This document shows, one piece after another, positions 25,110-32,237 of a stretch of DNA of 64,000 nt; the first letter of the stretch is position 1, and every line of letters starts with the position of its first letter. The notes beneath the pieces were generated by a model, which had not been told where the DNA came from, did not search any database, and saw only the letters and a program-made list of their open reading frames with translations. The stretch comes from an uncultured Paracoccaceae bacterium (GTDB lineage Bacteria; Pseudomonadota; Alphaproteobacteria; Rhodobacterales; Rhodobacteraceae), in assembly GCA_947493145.1 (NCBI GenBank), contig CANLPZ010000002.1:519364-583363 (forward strand), in the 5' to 3' direction. The position numbers and the translations under genes were made by a program.

Positions 25110-25541
25110 TCAAGACCCGAATTGTTGTGCAGCAAATATGAATGCTACAGAACCTGCCACATAAGGCCCAAATGCTACGGCATTGTTTTGAGCCTTCGTC
25201 GCCCATATGACGAGCAATGCGCTGCCAGCAGCTAAAGCGATCATCAATGGGATTTGCATCGCACCGACCCAAGGCACACAGGCTGCCACTAATTTTACAT
25301 CGCCTTGGCCTAATGCTGGGCGCTGTAGAATATGCTCGGCAGCAAGCGAAAGAAAAAAGCCCATCAGATAGACCAGTAAAACCAAAGGCAGCATTGTTGT
25401 AATGGGTATTTGATTGAATGAAAAAGCTAACCCAGACACCAAAATGGCGACGTTTAGAATGTTTGGGATTTTTTGGTTTTTCAGATCTGCAATCGCGACA
25501 ATGATCAAACATAGAATTAGAAAGAGAGCAAAATAAATCAT
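25110..25541 (-). CDS. A24-type prepilin peptidase (short form)
   Basis: 143 residues, mostly membrane helices. It has both catalytic Asp motifs of A24 aspartic peptidases: IADLKNQKIPN and GQGDVKLVAA (G-x-GD). It lacks the N-terminal methyltransferase domain and zinc cysteines of full GspO/PilD, so it is like CpaA/TadV-type short peptidases. As first gene of the operon it should cleave the four pseudopilin leaders. The ribosome-binding site is weak. Confidence 0.85.
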   Translation of the reverse strand: MIYFALFLILCLIIVAIADLKNQKIPNILNVAILVSGLAFSFNQIPITTMLPLVLLVYLMGFFLSLAAEHILQRPALGQGDVKLVAACVPWVGAMQIPLMIALAAGSALLVIWATKAQNNAVAFGPYVAGSVAFIFAAQQFGS

Positions 25542-25568
25542 CTGGGCACGCAGCTAAATATCAAAGGA

Positions 25569-25597
25569 AATAGACGTTAACCTTTTGCACATGTCAA
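25569..25597 (-). promoter_or_regulatory. Sigma70-type promoter candidate for the T2SS operon
   Basis: On the minus strand TTGACA (25597-25592) is followed after 17 bases by TCTATT (25574-25569). The -10 box ends 27 bases before the peptidase ATG. It is the only good match in the gap between the operon and the integrase remnant. Confidence 0.5.
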
Positions 25598-25703
25598 GGT
25601 TGAGGGAGTATTTTGAGAATTTCCTTTTGGGGTAGTCGACAATTTCAAGCATATTGAAATTGATCAAATAGAGACAAAGAAACCTAGTCTGTAATTAAGT
25701 GCG

Positions 25704-26364
25704 CTATGGGGTCGGAATTGGCAGAGGTTTGTCGTCGAAAATAAGATTATCTAACCATTCATCGTAGCGTTCAAGCGCTTCTTTCATCTCAGGCAGATAT
25801 GAATGCCGATTGTAGATGCCTGCTACGCCACCGAATGACCCGCTTTGGTGGTTGAGGATTTTCTTCGGTCACATGGACGGGCACACCTAGCCGCGCCATG
25901 TTGGATGAGAGGGTGCGGCGAAGGTCATGCAGGGTGAAGTGTTCAATATCAATCGCCTTGTCTAAGGCCTCCTTTACCCGCCTGATGCCATTGAAAGGCT
26001 TCTCAGGGTCTTTGCCTGCGAACACGTAAAGTCCATTGCTTTCTCGTGTCTCAAGAATGTGCATCGCTGTCTTGGGCAGGGGCAGCGTGTGTGAACGATG
26101 GTTCTTGGTGCGGTCTTCGGACAGGTGAACCTGACCGTCATCAATCTCATCCCAACGCAGATGGCCGATTTCGGTTCTCCGTTGCCCTGTGAGAATGAGA
26201 AGAGCGACCATATCGTGGAAAAGGCTGCGGTTGGTCCTAACATAGCTGTAAAGCGCCTTGAGCTCCTCATCGTCCAAGATGCGGTCGCGGCTTTTGAGAC
26301 GGGCAGGCTTCTTGTCTGCGGCAATTGGGGTGTGGTCCATATACTGTTTGTGTAACGTCAGCAC
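25704..26364 (-). pseudogene. Tyrosine integrase, truncated and frameshifted
   Basis: The frame from about 26364 encodes the catalytic domain of a phage/island-type integrase: RILDDEELKAL, Arg in TGQRRTEIGHL, and HDLRRTLSS. After VPVHVTE an extra base (near 25857) throws it out of frame to an early stop at 25789. In the other frame the expected ending continues (KILNHQSGSFGGVAGIYNRHSY, with the catalytic Tyr) to a TAG at 25704. The N-terminal arm-binding domain is missing where the sequence meets a second recombinase fragment at about 26390. It is inactive, the remnant of an older island beside the tRNA attachment site. Confidence 0.85.
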
Positions 26365-26385
26365 CTTTGGGACATATTTGTTGAA

Positions 26386-26691
26386 TTGAGTGAGGCGCTC
26401 GACAAGCTTTCTCGTGAACTAGGCCAACCCATTTGGACGGTGGACGGTCAAAAGGTCAGCCGTGTGACTGCGTATCGCTGGGTGAAGCAGGTCATGAACA
26501 ACGCCCACATCGACGGAGCGCAAGCTTGTCCGAAAGGCTTGCGTCACGGCTACGGCATCCACGCCGTACGCTCAGGCGTCCAACTCAACATGCTGCAAAA
26601 GTGGATGGGTCACGCCAGTATCGCAACAACTGCCATCTACGCAACCGCAGTGGGGCGCGAGGAGTTGGAGTTGGCGGACAGGATGTGGTGA
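26386..26691 (+). pseudogene. C-terminal fragment of a second tyrosine recombinase
   Basis: About 100 residues from TTG 26386 contain KGLRHGYGIHAV (HxxR-like box region), LQKWMGHASIATTAIYA (conserved His and catalytic Tyr) and a short tail. The N-terminal two thirds are missing. It lies head-to-head with the truncated integrase on the other strand, so a deletion or rearrangement joined the two. Not expected to be functional. Confidence 0.75.
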
Positions 26692-26751
26692 TTGATTTCG
26701 AGTGGGTCATATGAGGAGTGCAAGACCTCAAGGTGACTCGCTCGAAGTAAA

Positions 26752-26819
26752 TCACTCATTGCTGAACATAGTCCCTCACTCATTCTCAGTCACATTTATG
26801 AGACTAAAAAGAGACTAAA
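26752..26819. repeat. Paired short direct repeats beside the attachment site
   Basis: TCACTCATT occurs at 26752-26760 and 26776-26784. GAGACTAAA occurs at 26800-26808 and 26811-26819, eleven bases apart (one helical turn). Short repeated boxes next to an att core are what arm-type integrase sites look like. This role is inferred only from the position. Confidence 0.4.
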
Positions 26820-26865
26820 CTCCCGTCTGGGTGTTTGAGTTTACCGCTAACTCATTGATTTTATT

Positions 26866-26912
26866 TGGAGGCGAGTACCGGAATCGAACCGGTGTACACG
26901 GATTTGCAATCC
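26866..26912 (-). other. tRNA-Cys 3' fragment, attachment site of an integrated element
   Basis: On the minus strand the sequence runs from the anticodon arm (GGATTGCAAATCC, anticodon GCA) through the variable region and T-arm (CCGGTTCGATTCCGG) to ACTCGCC, T and CCA. The expected 5' acceptor strand (GGCGAGT) and D-arm are absent upstream, so this is only the 3' part. Such fragments arise when an element integrates into a tRNA gene and duplicates its 3' end. The CCA end faces left, so chromosome lies left and the element right. The intact tRNA-Cys should be at the far end, beyond the window. Confidence 0.82.
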
Positions 26913-27017
26913 AGAAAGAGCGCAAGCGAAAACAACGACTTAAGGGTGCAAAACACCCCCTGACGAAAAGTGAACAAAAAGCGAAAGTTTCAAAGCCAAT
27001 TTCGCCGGTTCAAAACG

Positions 27018-27056
27018 AAAAAGGCCCCGTCACAGCGGCAACTGTGAACCGGGGCC
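27018..27056 (-). terminator. Strong hairpin with T-run on the minus strand
   Basis: GGCCCCG-TCACAG (27023-27035) pairs with CTGTGA-AC-CGGGGCC (27042-27056), with a 6-base loop and a 2-base bulge. The five A before it give a T-run on the minus strand. No convincing minus-strand gene reads into it within 300 bases. It contains the same TCACAG/CTGTGA core as the repeats at 27475-27554, so it could instead be a replication or regulatory structure. Confidence 0.5.
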
Positions 27057-27162
27057 AAATAGAAAAAGCCTGTCAGCTTTCGGAAGTTATTAGCACAGGC
27101 CAGCGCCGCACCGCAAACGCTCAGTCCGCTTTTACGCGGCCTCTGACTGTCGAGGTGGTCCA

Positions 27163-28026
27163 GTGAGCTGGCGCATCGCTAATGAATGCGCCGAACGCCG
27201 CTTTGGCAGCGCCGCGCGCAAGCAGATCATCATGTTCCTGGCTGATAAGGCGAGCGATGATGGCTCGGGCATCTGGTGTTCCAAGGGGACGATCCAGCGC
27301 CACACAGAGCTCAGCGAAAGCACGGTCAAGCGCACCATCATCGACTTCCTACGCGAAGGCATTCTGATCGAGACAGGACGGCGGCACTGCAAGAATGGCT
27401 ACACCGTCATTTACAGCATCGTTCTGGAGCGCGTGGGGACGCTCGAACCCACGTCTGAGCCCGACATTCAGACGGGGGTCACTGTGAACCCCGTCCAGCC
27501 TGAACCCGGTACGGGGTCCACTGTGAACGGGGTACGGGGTTCACGGTGGACCCCAAACCATCCTAAAACCATCCATAAACCACCTACGCGCAGGCGCGAG
27601 GTGGCGGAGGAGGTTGAAGGTCTTGAAGCTGAGAAGATCTTGGCGGCCTATCCCGAGGACAGGATCCGAGACCGGCGGACCAGTCTGCGCCTGATCGCAG
27701 CGGCTGTGAAGGCCGGGGTAGAGCCCGATGACCTGAAGCAGGCGGTCAAAGCCTATGCCAAGGAGAGCGAAGGCTACACGCGCAGCAAGGTCTGTTTCTC
27801 CGACAATTGGTTCAAGATGCGGCGTTGGGAAAAGGGGCTGGCCCAGATCCAAGCCGACCAAGAGAAAGCGCGAGAGGCCGAAGCCAAGGGGCGCGCCAGC
27901 CTCGCGGAGTGGATCCACGAGCGCCATCCCCTTTGCCGCCACATCACCAACCGGCAGATCGAGGATTTGATCGCTTCAAAGTTGGTGACGCCTGAACAGG
28001 TTTGCGCTGCGGGGTTGCAGGTGTGA
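27163..28026 (+). CDS. HTH replication-initiator-like protein
   Basis: 287 residues from GTG 27163. The N-terminal 90 residues form a winged-helix region of the type seen in plasmid and phage replication proteins (RKQIIMFLADKASDDGSGIW, STVKRTIIDFLREGILIETGRR). A Pro/Thr/Val linker follows, then a charged helical C-terminal half (TSLRLIAAAVKAGVEPDDL, CFSDNWFKMRRW). It is the first gene inside the element next to the attachment site, where replication or excision functions are common. Its linker DNA holds palindromic repeats (27475-27554). The role is inferred and the exact family is not named. Confidence 0.6.
   Translation: MSWRIANECAERRFGSAARKQIIMFLADKASDDGSGIWCSKGTIQRHTELSESTVKRTIIDFLREGILIETGRRHCKNGYTVIYSIVLERVGTLEPTSEPDIQTGVTVNPVQPEPGTGSTVNGVRGSRWTPNHPKTIHKPPTRRREVAEEVEGLEAEKILAAYPEDRIRDRRTSLRLIAAAVKAGVEPDDLKQAVKAYAKESEGYTRSKVCFSDNWFKMRRWEKGLAQIQADQEKAREAEAKGRASLAEWIHERHPLCRHITNRQIEDLIASKLVTPEQVCAAGLQV
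27475..27554. repeat. Three iteron-like palindromes inside the replication-like gene
   Basis: Three copies of GGGGTYCACYGTGRAC plus C/G bases occur at 27475-27492, 27513-27531 and 27536-27554. Copies two and three also form a long inverted repeat (27513-27528 with 27539-27554, one mismatch, 10-base spacer). A related half occurs at 27041-27054. Internal origin repeats are known in some alphaproteobacterial rep genes (for example repC). Function here is inferred. Confidence 0.5.
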
Positions 28027-28143
28027 GCGAAGCGGTGATCGGAGGCGATGCGGCTTGGCTCGGAAGTAAAGCTCTTCCGCTGGCAAGAGGGTTAACCAAC
28101 CTCGGAAGTTCTTCATTTGTGAACGAAGCGTTGCTTGCATTTA

Positions 28144-28161
28144 CGTTTATTTCGTTTATTT
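28144..28161 (+). promoter_or_regulatory. Tandem 9-bp repeat upstream of toxin-antitoxin pair
   Basis: CGTTTATTT is repeated twice back-to-back in the AT-rich gap (28027-28213) before the antitoxin gene. A good Shine-Dalgarno (GGAG, 28203-28206) follows before ATG 28214. The repeat is a candidate autoregulatory operator. No sharp -35/-10 pair is claimed. Confidence 0.35.
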
Positions 28162-28213
28162 TGAATATTGCGAATGGGGCGCAAGATCCCATAGTAGGAA
28201 AAGGAGAGAACCC

Positions 28214-28678
28214 ATGATGATGCAAGCAAAAGAAGCGTTCGCAGAACGTTTGCCGGATCAGGTTGAAATTGAAAATGCTGACAGTCTTCGCCGCATCCTT
28301 GCCTCGCAAGTGAACGGTGATGAGGCCGTTGAGCTGAGTTTGGCATTTGGCGAGAAGCAGATTGAACCTGTGACGTTGGCTCCAGCTCTCGCGGCATCCT
28401 TGATGGAGTTGTTGCGGTTGGTTTCAAGCGGCAGAGGGTTTCGGATGATCCCTGTGGATGCAGAGCTGACGACCCAGCAAGCGGCTGATTTGTTGAACGT
28501 ATCGCGCCCACACCTCGTGAAACTGCTAGAAGACGGGGAAATCGCCTTCTTCAAAACAGGTCGCCATCGCCGTGTGAAAGCAGCAGATCTGTTTGAATAC
28601 AAAAAGAAACGCGACACTGATCGCTCTGACGCATTGTCTGACCTCGCGGCAATGGACATGGAGAACGATCTTTTATGA
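28214..28678 (+). CDS. Excisionase-type HTH antitoxin
   Basis: 154 residues. The region around residues 85-135 (LTTQQAADLLNVSRPHLVKLLEDGEIAFFKTGRHRRVKAADL in part) is a MerR/excisionase-type DNA-binding domain. That type is common in antitoxins paired with PIN toxins. It overlaps the PIN gene by 4 bp. It is expected to bind the toxin and repress the operon from the repeat upstream. Confidence 0.8.
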   Translation: MMMQAKEAFAERLPDQVEIENADSLRRILASQVNGDEAVELSLAFGEKQIEPVTLAPALAASLMELLRLVSSGRGFRMIPVDAELTTQQAADLLNVSRPHLVKLLEDGEIAFFKTGRHRRVKAADLFEYKKKRDTDRSDALSDLAAMDMENDLL

Positions 28679-29250
28679 GTGACTATGCCGACCGTTTCAC
28701 GGCACTGATTGACGCTAATGTTCTGGCGTGTGCGATGCGCAGAAACATAATCTTGTCGCTGGCCGAGGCCGGATTTTTTCGGCCCCGGTGGAGCGATAGG
28801 ATTATGGATGAGACTGCCGGTGCAATAGCCAAGATTACGAAGGGCGAGGCTGACACTAACAAGCAGCGTTCCGCTATGGAGCGCGCTTTCCCCGAAGCGT
28901 GCGTTACTGGGTATACTGGTCTTGAAGCCGGTCTGCAGTTGCCGGATCCTGATGACCGCCATGTTCTTGCTGCAGCGATCACAACATCCGCTCAGGTAAT
29001 TGTGACAGAAAACCTTAAGGATTTCCCAAGCGAAGCACTCGTCCCTTTTGACATCGATGCAATCTCGGCCGACGAGTTTATTTCTGATGCAATCGAACTT
29101 GACTCACTCGCAGCTGTAGTTGCCCTGCGTAAAATGCGTGAGCGGTTCAAAAATCCTGATATGGACGCCGAAGCATTATTGCAGCGGATCAAGGCTCGAG
29201 AGCTATTTCAAACCGCTGAAATTTTGCACGAATACGTAGAGCTACTTTAG
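28675..29250 (+). CDS. PIN-domain RNase toxin (VapC-like)
   Basis: 191 residues with PIN-domain acidic positions: Asp13 in ALIDANVLA, Glu46 in IMDETAG, Asp in LPDPDDRHVLAAAI, and IVTENLKDFP, a typical late PIN motif. PIN toxins are Mg-dependent RNases that cut specific RNAs. It starts in the antitoxin stop codon. The pair is a likely stabilisation module of the element. The C-terminal 60 residues extend beyond the minimal PIN domain, as in the longer PIN/excisionase-type systems. Confidence 0.85.
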   Translation: MSDYADRFTALIDANVLACAMRRNIILSLAEAGFFRPRWSDRIMDETAGAIAKITKGEADTNKQRSAMERAFPEACVTGYTGLEAGLQLPDPDDRHVLAAAITTSAQVIVTENLKDFPSEALVPFDIDAISADEFISDAIELDSLAAVVALRKMRERFKNPDMDAEALLQRIKARELFQTAEILHEYVELL

Positions 29251-29304
29251 CCTTATGTGGCGGTAGATCGCACTGGAGACGGTCTCCAGCGAACACGTTG
29301 ATAT

Positions 29305-29901
29305 CTATCTACGCTCTACAATCTGTCGTACGATAGGATGCATCCATGCAGGGACGTGCCTGCTTTGCTTTGCCAAGAGCTTCCGATCATTGTCGTCCAG
29401 TGCGCGTGCAAGGCGGTCGACGATTTGACTGTCCACACGGTCCTTGCCGACATAACGCAACGCCTGGAAGACAACCCCAGTCTTATGTCCTGCGCCGACC
29501 AATGTTTTGGGGGATGCTTTGCGGAACTGAATGACTTGCTGTCCAGCTTTCTTAGTGCGGGTTGGGCCGTCGGTCATATAGGTCGGCTTGGATGGTACCT
29601 GAGTAGAAAGGCCCAACTGATTGGCCGCCATCGAAGGAGAAGGTTGCAAAATTTGCCCATCCTTTCGAGCAACAGCCTTTGCGATGTCATCGGCGGAAGG
29701 CGACAGAAACCCGAAGCGCGAGCTCTTCTTCGGGTAGTCATACAGCCCCCGCGTCAGTCGCCGGATCACACCCTGATCAGCAAGGCGTGACAGGGCCTGA
29801 TCTACGCTTGCGCGGGATCCGATGTCGAGAAAATCGGTCGGCGCAAAGATTGCGCCGCGACCTTTTCCGATGATGCGTTGCTTGATGTTTGACGCAATCA
29901 T
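29305..29901 (-). CDS. AbiEi/DUF6088-like transcriptional regulator or antitoxin
   Basis: 198 residues from ATG 29901, with AGGAG upstream in the right place. The N-terminal winged-helix part (NIKQRIIGKGRGAIFAPTDF, ALSRLADQGVIRRLTRGLYDYP) matches the AbiEi-type antitoxin/DUF6088 family. A C-terminal region of about 120 residues follows (KKAGQQVIQFRKASPKTL). No AbiEii nucleotidyltransferase partner is adjacent, so it may be solitary or its partner was lost. It is probably autoregulated through the inverted repeat upstream. Confidence 0.78.
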   Translation of the reverse strand: MIASNIKQRIIGKGRGAIFAPTDFLDIGSRASVDQALSRLADQGVIRRLTRGLYDYPKKSSRFGFLSPSADDIAKAVARKDGQILQPSPSMAANQLGLSTQVPSKPTYMTDGPTRTKKAGQQVIQFRKASPKTLVGAGHKTGVVFQALRYVGKDRVDSQIVDRLARALDDNDRKLLAKQSRHVPAWMHPIVRQIVERR

Positions 29902-29915
29902 GTTCGAGCTCCTTG

Positions 29916-29941
29916 TCAGAAAATATGGTATGTTTTTCTGA
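29916..29941 (-). promoter_or_regulatory. Inverted repeat operator candidate upstream of the AbiEi-like gene
   Basis: Perfect 8-bp arms TCAGAAAA (29916-29923) and TTTTCTGA (29934-29941) with a 10-base spacer lie directly upstream of the Shine-Dalgarno of the AbiEi-like gene. AbiEi-type proteins are known to bind inverted repeats at their own promoter. Confidence 0.5.
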
Positions 29942-30085
29942 AAGTCTACGGGCCATGGAGCAACCCCTCGGTAGGCGCAACTGGCAAAGGGCAAAAAAGA
30001 GAACTGGTGTGAAATTTACGCTACAGCGCAAAAATTGGAAAATTACGCCGCAGCGTAAGTTATCGCGGGCTAGACTGCTACGCCT

Positions 30086-30128
30086 ATGATCTTTAGATCA
30101 TATAGAGGCATTATGATCTAAAGATCAT
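30086..30128 (+). promoter_or_regulatory. Two palindromic operators before the HipB-like gene
   Basis: ATGATCTTTAGATCAT (30086-30101) and ATGATCTAAAGATCAT (30113-30128) are 27 bases apart centre to centre. Both are perfect 7-bp arms around two bases. They end four bases before the GTG start at 30133 and are likely autorepression sites of that XRE protein. Confidence 0.6.
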
Positions 30129-30132
30129 AGAC

Positions 30133-30399
30133 GTGGGGGCAGGCTTGCAGAACTTCGTTCGAATTCCCAGGGATCTTGGGCATGCGATCCGTTTGGCTCG
30201 TCGAGAGAATAAGTGGACGCAGGCCGATCTCGCCACGCGCAGCGGCGTTTGGCAGGAAACAATATCGAAAGTTGAGGCCGGGCGGGGTGGCACAAAGCTC
30301 GATACGATCTTGGCGCTGTTCGCAGCCCTCGACCTAGAGCTTTTGGTCAGCACACGCAGTAAGGGCTCAACATCTGATTTTGACAACATATTCGACTGA
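30133..30399 (+). CDS. XRE-family HTH protein, orphan HipB-like
   Basis: 88 residues from GTG 30133. It has a clean HTH_3 domain (LGHAIRLARRENKWTQADLA, QETISKVEAG, LDTILALFAALDLELLV) and a short tail ending FDNIFD, the layout of HipB antitoxins. No hipA follows: 12 bases after the stop an IS3-family element begins, and DNA beyond it codes for a different hipBA pair. It is either a solitary regulator or an antitoxin that lost its partner. Confidence 0.75.
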   Translation: MGAGLQNFVRIPRDLGHAIRLARRENKWTQADLATRSGVWQETISKVEAGRGGTKLDTILALFAALDLELLVSTRSKGSTSDFDNIFD

Positions 30400-30450
30400 A
30401 GTTTCTCAGTGTGAGCTACTCCCCAATGTTTGGACAGGATATCACGTGAG

Positions 30451-31302
30451 TTAAGCTACTCTCTGTACCTGCTGATCGGGGTTGGTTTCGTCTTTTCTCA
30501 GCCAGTAGACCACGGCTGGGGGTTTGCCGCCAAGAGCGGAATGGGGGCGCTTGAGGTTGTAGAACTCAATCCATTTGCCGACGCCGGCCTTCGCCTCTGA
30601 CCCGGTCTCCCAGGCGTGCAGGTAGACGCACTCGTATTTCAGGCTTCGCCAGAGGCGCTCGACGAAGATGTTGTCGAGGAACCGGCCCTTGCCGTCCATC
30701 GAGATGCGCACGCCGGATCGGCGCAGACGGTCTGTCCATGCAAACGAGGTGAACTGCGAGCCCTGATCGGTGTTCATGATCTCGGGCGGGCCAAAGCGGT
30801 GGATTGCCTCGTTCAGCGCCTCGACGCAGAAGTCCGCCTCCAGCGTATTGGAGATTCGCCAGGCCAGCACCTTGCGGGTGTGCCAGTCCATGATCGCCAC
30901 CAGATACAGGAACCCCTTGCGCATCGGCAGATAGGTGATGTCGGCCGCCCAGACCTGGTTGGGGCGGGTCACCTGGAGCCCCTTCAACAGATACGGATAG
31001 GTCTTGTGTCCTTTCGCCGCCTTGCTGGTGTTGGGCTTCTGGTAGATCGGCATCAGGCCCATCAATCGCATCAGTCGCCTGATCCGTTTCTCGTTCACCA
31101 GATGGCCCTCGTTGCGCAGATGCCAGGTCATCTGTCGCACCCCGAAGAACGGCGTTTCCAGGAACTGCTCGTCGACCTGGCGCATCAGATCCAGGTTCAG
31201 CGCCGTCTCGCCCTTGGGCTGGTAGTAGAACGACGACCGCGAGATCGACAGCAACTTGCACTGCTTGCCGATCGACAGCTCATGATTGCCCGGTTCCACC
31301 AT
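30451..31302 (-). CDS. IS3-family transposase OrfB (DDE integrase domain)
   Basis: 283 residues from ATG 31302. It has the HTH_21-type segment (SRSSFYYQP, FFGVRQMTWHLRNEGHLVN) then an rve integrase core with Asp in WAADITYLP, Asp in NTDQGSQFTS and Glu in FVERLWRSLK. It is normally made as a fusion with OrfA by a -1 frameshift. The open frame extends up to 31479, overlapping orfA, with a T-TTT-TTG slippery heptamer at 31350-31344. Confidence 0.9.
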   Translation of the reverse strand: MVEPGNHELSIGKQCKLLSISRSSFYYQPKGETALNLDLMRQVDEQFLETPFFGVRQMTWHLRNEGHLVNEKRIRRLMRLMGLMPIYQKPNTSKAAKGHKTYPYLLKGLQVTRPNQVWAADITYLPMRKGFLYLVAIMDWHTRKVLAWRISNTLEADFCVEALNEAIHRFGPPEIMNTDQGSQFTSFAWTDRLRRSGVRISMDGKGRFLDNIFVERLWRSLKYECVYLHAWETGSEAKAGVGKWIEFYNLKRPHSALGGKPPAVVYWLRKDETNPDQQVQRVA

Positions 31303-31310
31303 GTCGCGCC

Positions 31311-31604
31311 TCACTTCACGCCCCAGGGCTTGAGCTTTCGTGACAAAAAATCGTTGGCCACGGCCAGCTCCCCGATCTTGGCGTGCAGCTCTTTGACTTG
31401 TTCCTCGTCGATCTCGGGCTTCTTCGTGCCGCCGCGCTCGAACACACCGGACGCGCCTGCCAATAAGGCCCTCTTCCAAGTGTGGATCATCGTCGGGTGA
31501 ACCCCGAACCGGCTCGCCAGCTCGGCAACCGTCTGCTCTCCCTTCAGCGCCTCAAGCGCCACCTTCGCCTTGAACTCCGGCGAATGCTGCTTCCGTTTCG
31601 ACAT
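31311..31604 (-). CDS. IS3-family transposase OrfA
   Basis: 97 residues. It has an HTH_Tnp_1-type domain (KRKQHSPEFKAKVALEALKG, VAELASRFGVHPTMIHTWKR) followed by a leucine-zipper-like helix (EEQVKELHAKIGELAVANDF). It binds the IS ends and forms the N-terminal part of the OrfAB transposase after -1 frameshifting at the TTTTTTG run near its 3' end. Confidence 0.88.
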   Translation of the reverse strand: MSKRKQHSPEFKAKVALEALKGEQTVAELASRFGVHPTMIHTWKRALLAGASGVFERGGTKKPEIDEEQVKELHAKIGELAVANDFLSRKLKPWGVK

Positions 31605-31806
31605 CTCTGATCTCCTCTTCGTCGAAGATCAGCAGACAGCAATTCGTAGCCTACGTCAGTGTCCGAATTTCGGGGGGTAGCTCAGTGACAGCCGTTAAGC
31701 CTCAGCGTTTCTTTGTTCTCAGCTCGTGTGACGCAGGATGCTAAGCCCGAAGGTGCAATCGGATGACCATTTTATGTTTCTTAACGGTGACTTTAATGCG
31801 CTCAGT

Positions 31807-31902
31807 GTTACGCTGAGATAACATAGATCGTGGTACGAGCGGGAGCGTTGGATTGTCAGGTTGAGCGGTGAAATTGACATTAATGTTTTCTCAGCGTAAC
31901 AT
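31807..31902 (+). promoter_or_regulatory. hipBA promoter with inverted operator halves
   Basis: TTGACA (31874-31879), 17 bases, TAACAT (31897-31902) form a near-consensus sigma70 promoter. CTCAGCGTAAC (31890-31900) overlaps the spacer and the -10 box. Its exact inverse GTTACGCTGAG lies at 31807-31817, 83 bases apart, so looping repression by a HipB dimer is possible. Confidence 0.55.
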
Positions 31903-31934
31903 ATTGGTGCTTAGTGTCGCTTGGAGATATCATT

Positions 31935-32237
31935 ATGGCTGTTTCGATCAAAATGCCCAGAGCGGCACGTAAAGAGCTCGTGACACTTGGGGAAAACATT
32001 CGCGTTGCACGACTGCGCCGCAAGTTAACCGCTGAGATTGTCGCGCAGCGTGCTGGCACAACGCGGCAGACCATCGCCAAGATCGAAAGCGGGAACCCTG
32101 CAGTCAAGATCGGCACTTATGTGGCAGTCCTGCAGGCGCTCGGCCTTCTGAAAGGCTGGGGGGATCTCGATGACCCGGTTGGCGAGCAGATGGCCCTGGA
32201 TGACCTTCCGCAGCGCGCGAGATTGAAAAATGGTTGA
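31935..32237 (+). CDS. hipB: HipB-type antitoxin
   Basis: 100 residues from ATG 31935, chosen over the upstream GTG 31914 because GGAG (31922-31925) fits. XRE HTH domain (LGENIRVARLRRKLTAEIVA, RQTIAKIESGNP, LQALGLLKG). It overlaps hipA by 8 bp. Expected to neutralise HipA and repress the promoter just upstream. Confidence 0.88.
   Translation: MAVSIKMPRAARKELVTLGENIRVARLRRKLTAEIVAQRAGTTRQTIAKIESGNPAVKIGTYVAVLQALGLLKGWGDLDDPVGEQMALDDLPQRARLKNG

Larger units (their letters stand above)
30412..31684 (-). mobile_element. IS3-family insertion sequence
   Basis: The terminal inverted repeats TGAGCTACTCCCCAATGTTTG (30412 on) and, from the other end, TGAGCTACCCCCCGAAATTCG (31684 inward) differ at few positions. 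The element is 1273 bp and carries orfA and orfB on the minus strand. GTG flanks both ends (30409-30411 and 31685-31687), fitting a 3-bp target duplication. Both frames are intact, so it may be active and recent. Confidence 0.88.

Noticed and set aside
26866..26912. Complete tRNA-Cys gene
   Set aside because: The 5' acceptor strand and D-arm cannot be found upstream on the minus strand. Only the 3' part fits.
26831..27166. 111-residue open frame across the tRNA-Cys fragment
   Set aside because: Its start reads the tRNA remnant (YRNRTGVHGFAIQ), a common false ORF. It also runs through a perfect-looking hairpin.
28002..28217. 71-residue open frame before the PIN toxin-antitoxin pair
   Set aside because: It runs through the AT-rich regulatory gap and ends at the antitoxin start, with no domain or ribosome-binding site.
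30616..31500. Plus-strand 294-residue open frame inside the IS
   Set aside because: It is an antisense shadow of orfB, where all DDE motifs are on the minus strand.
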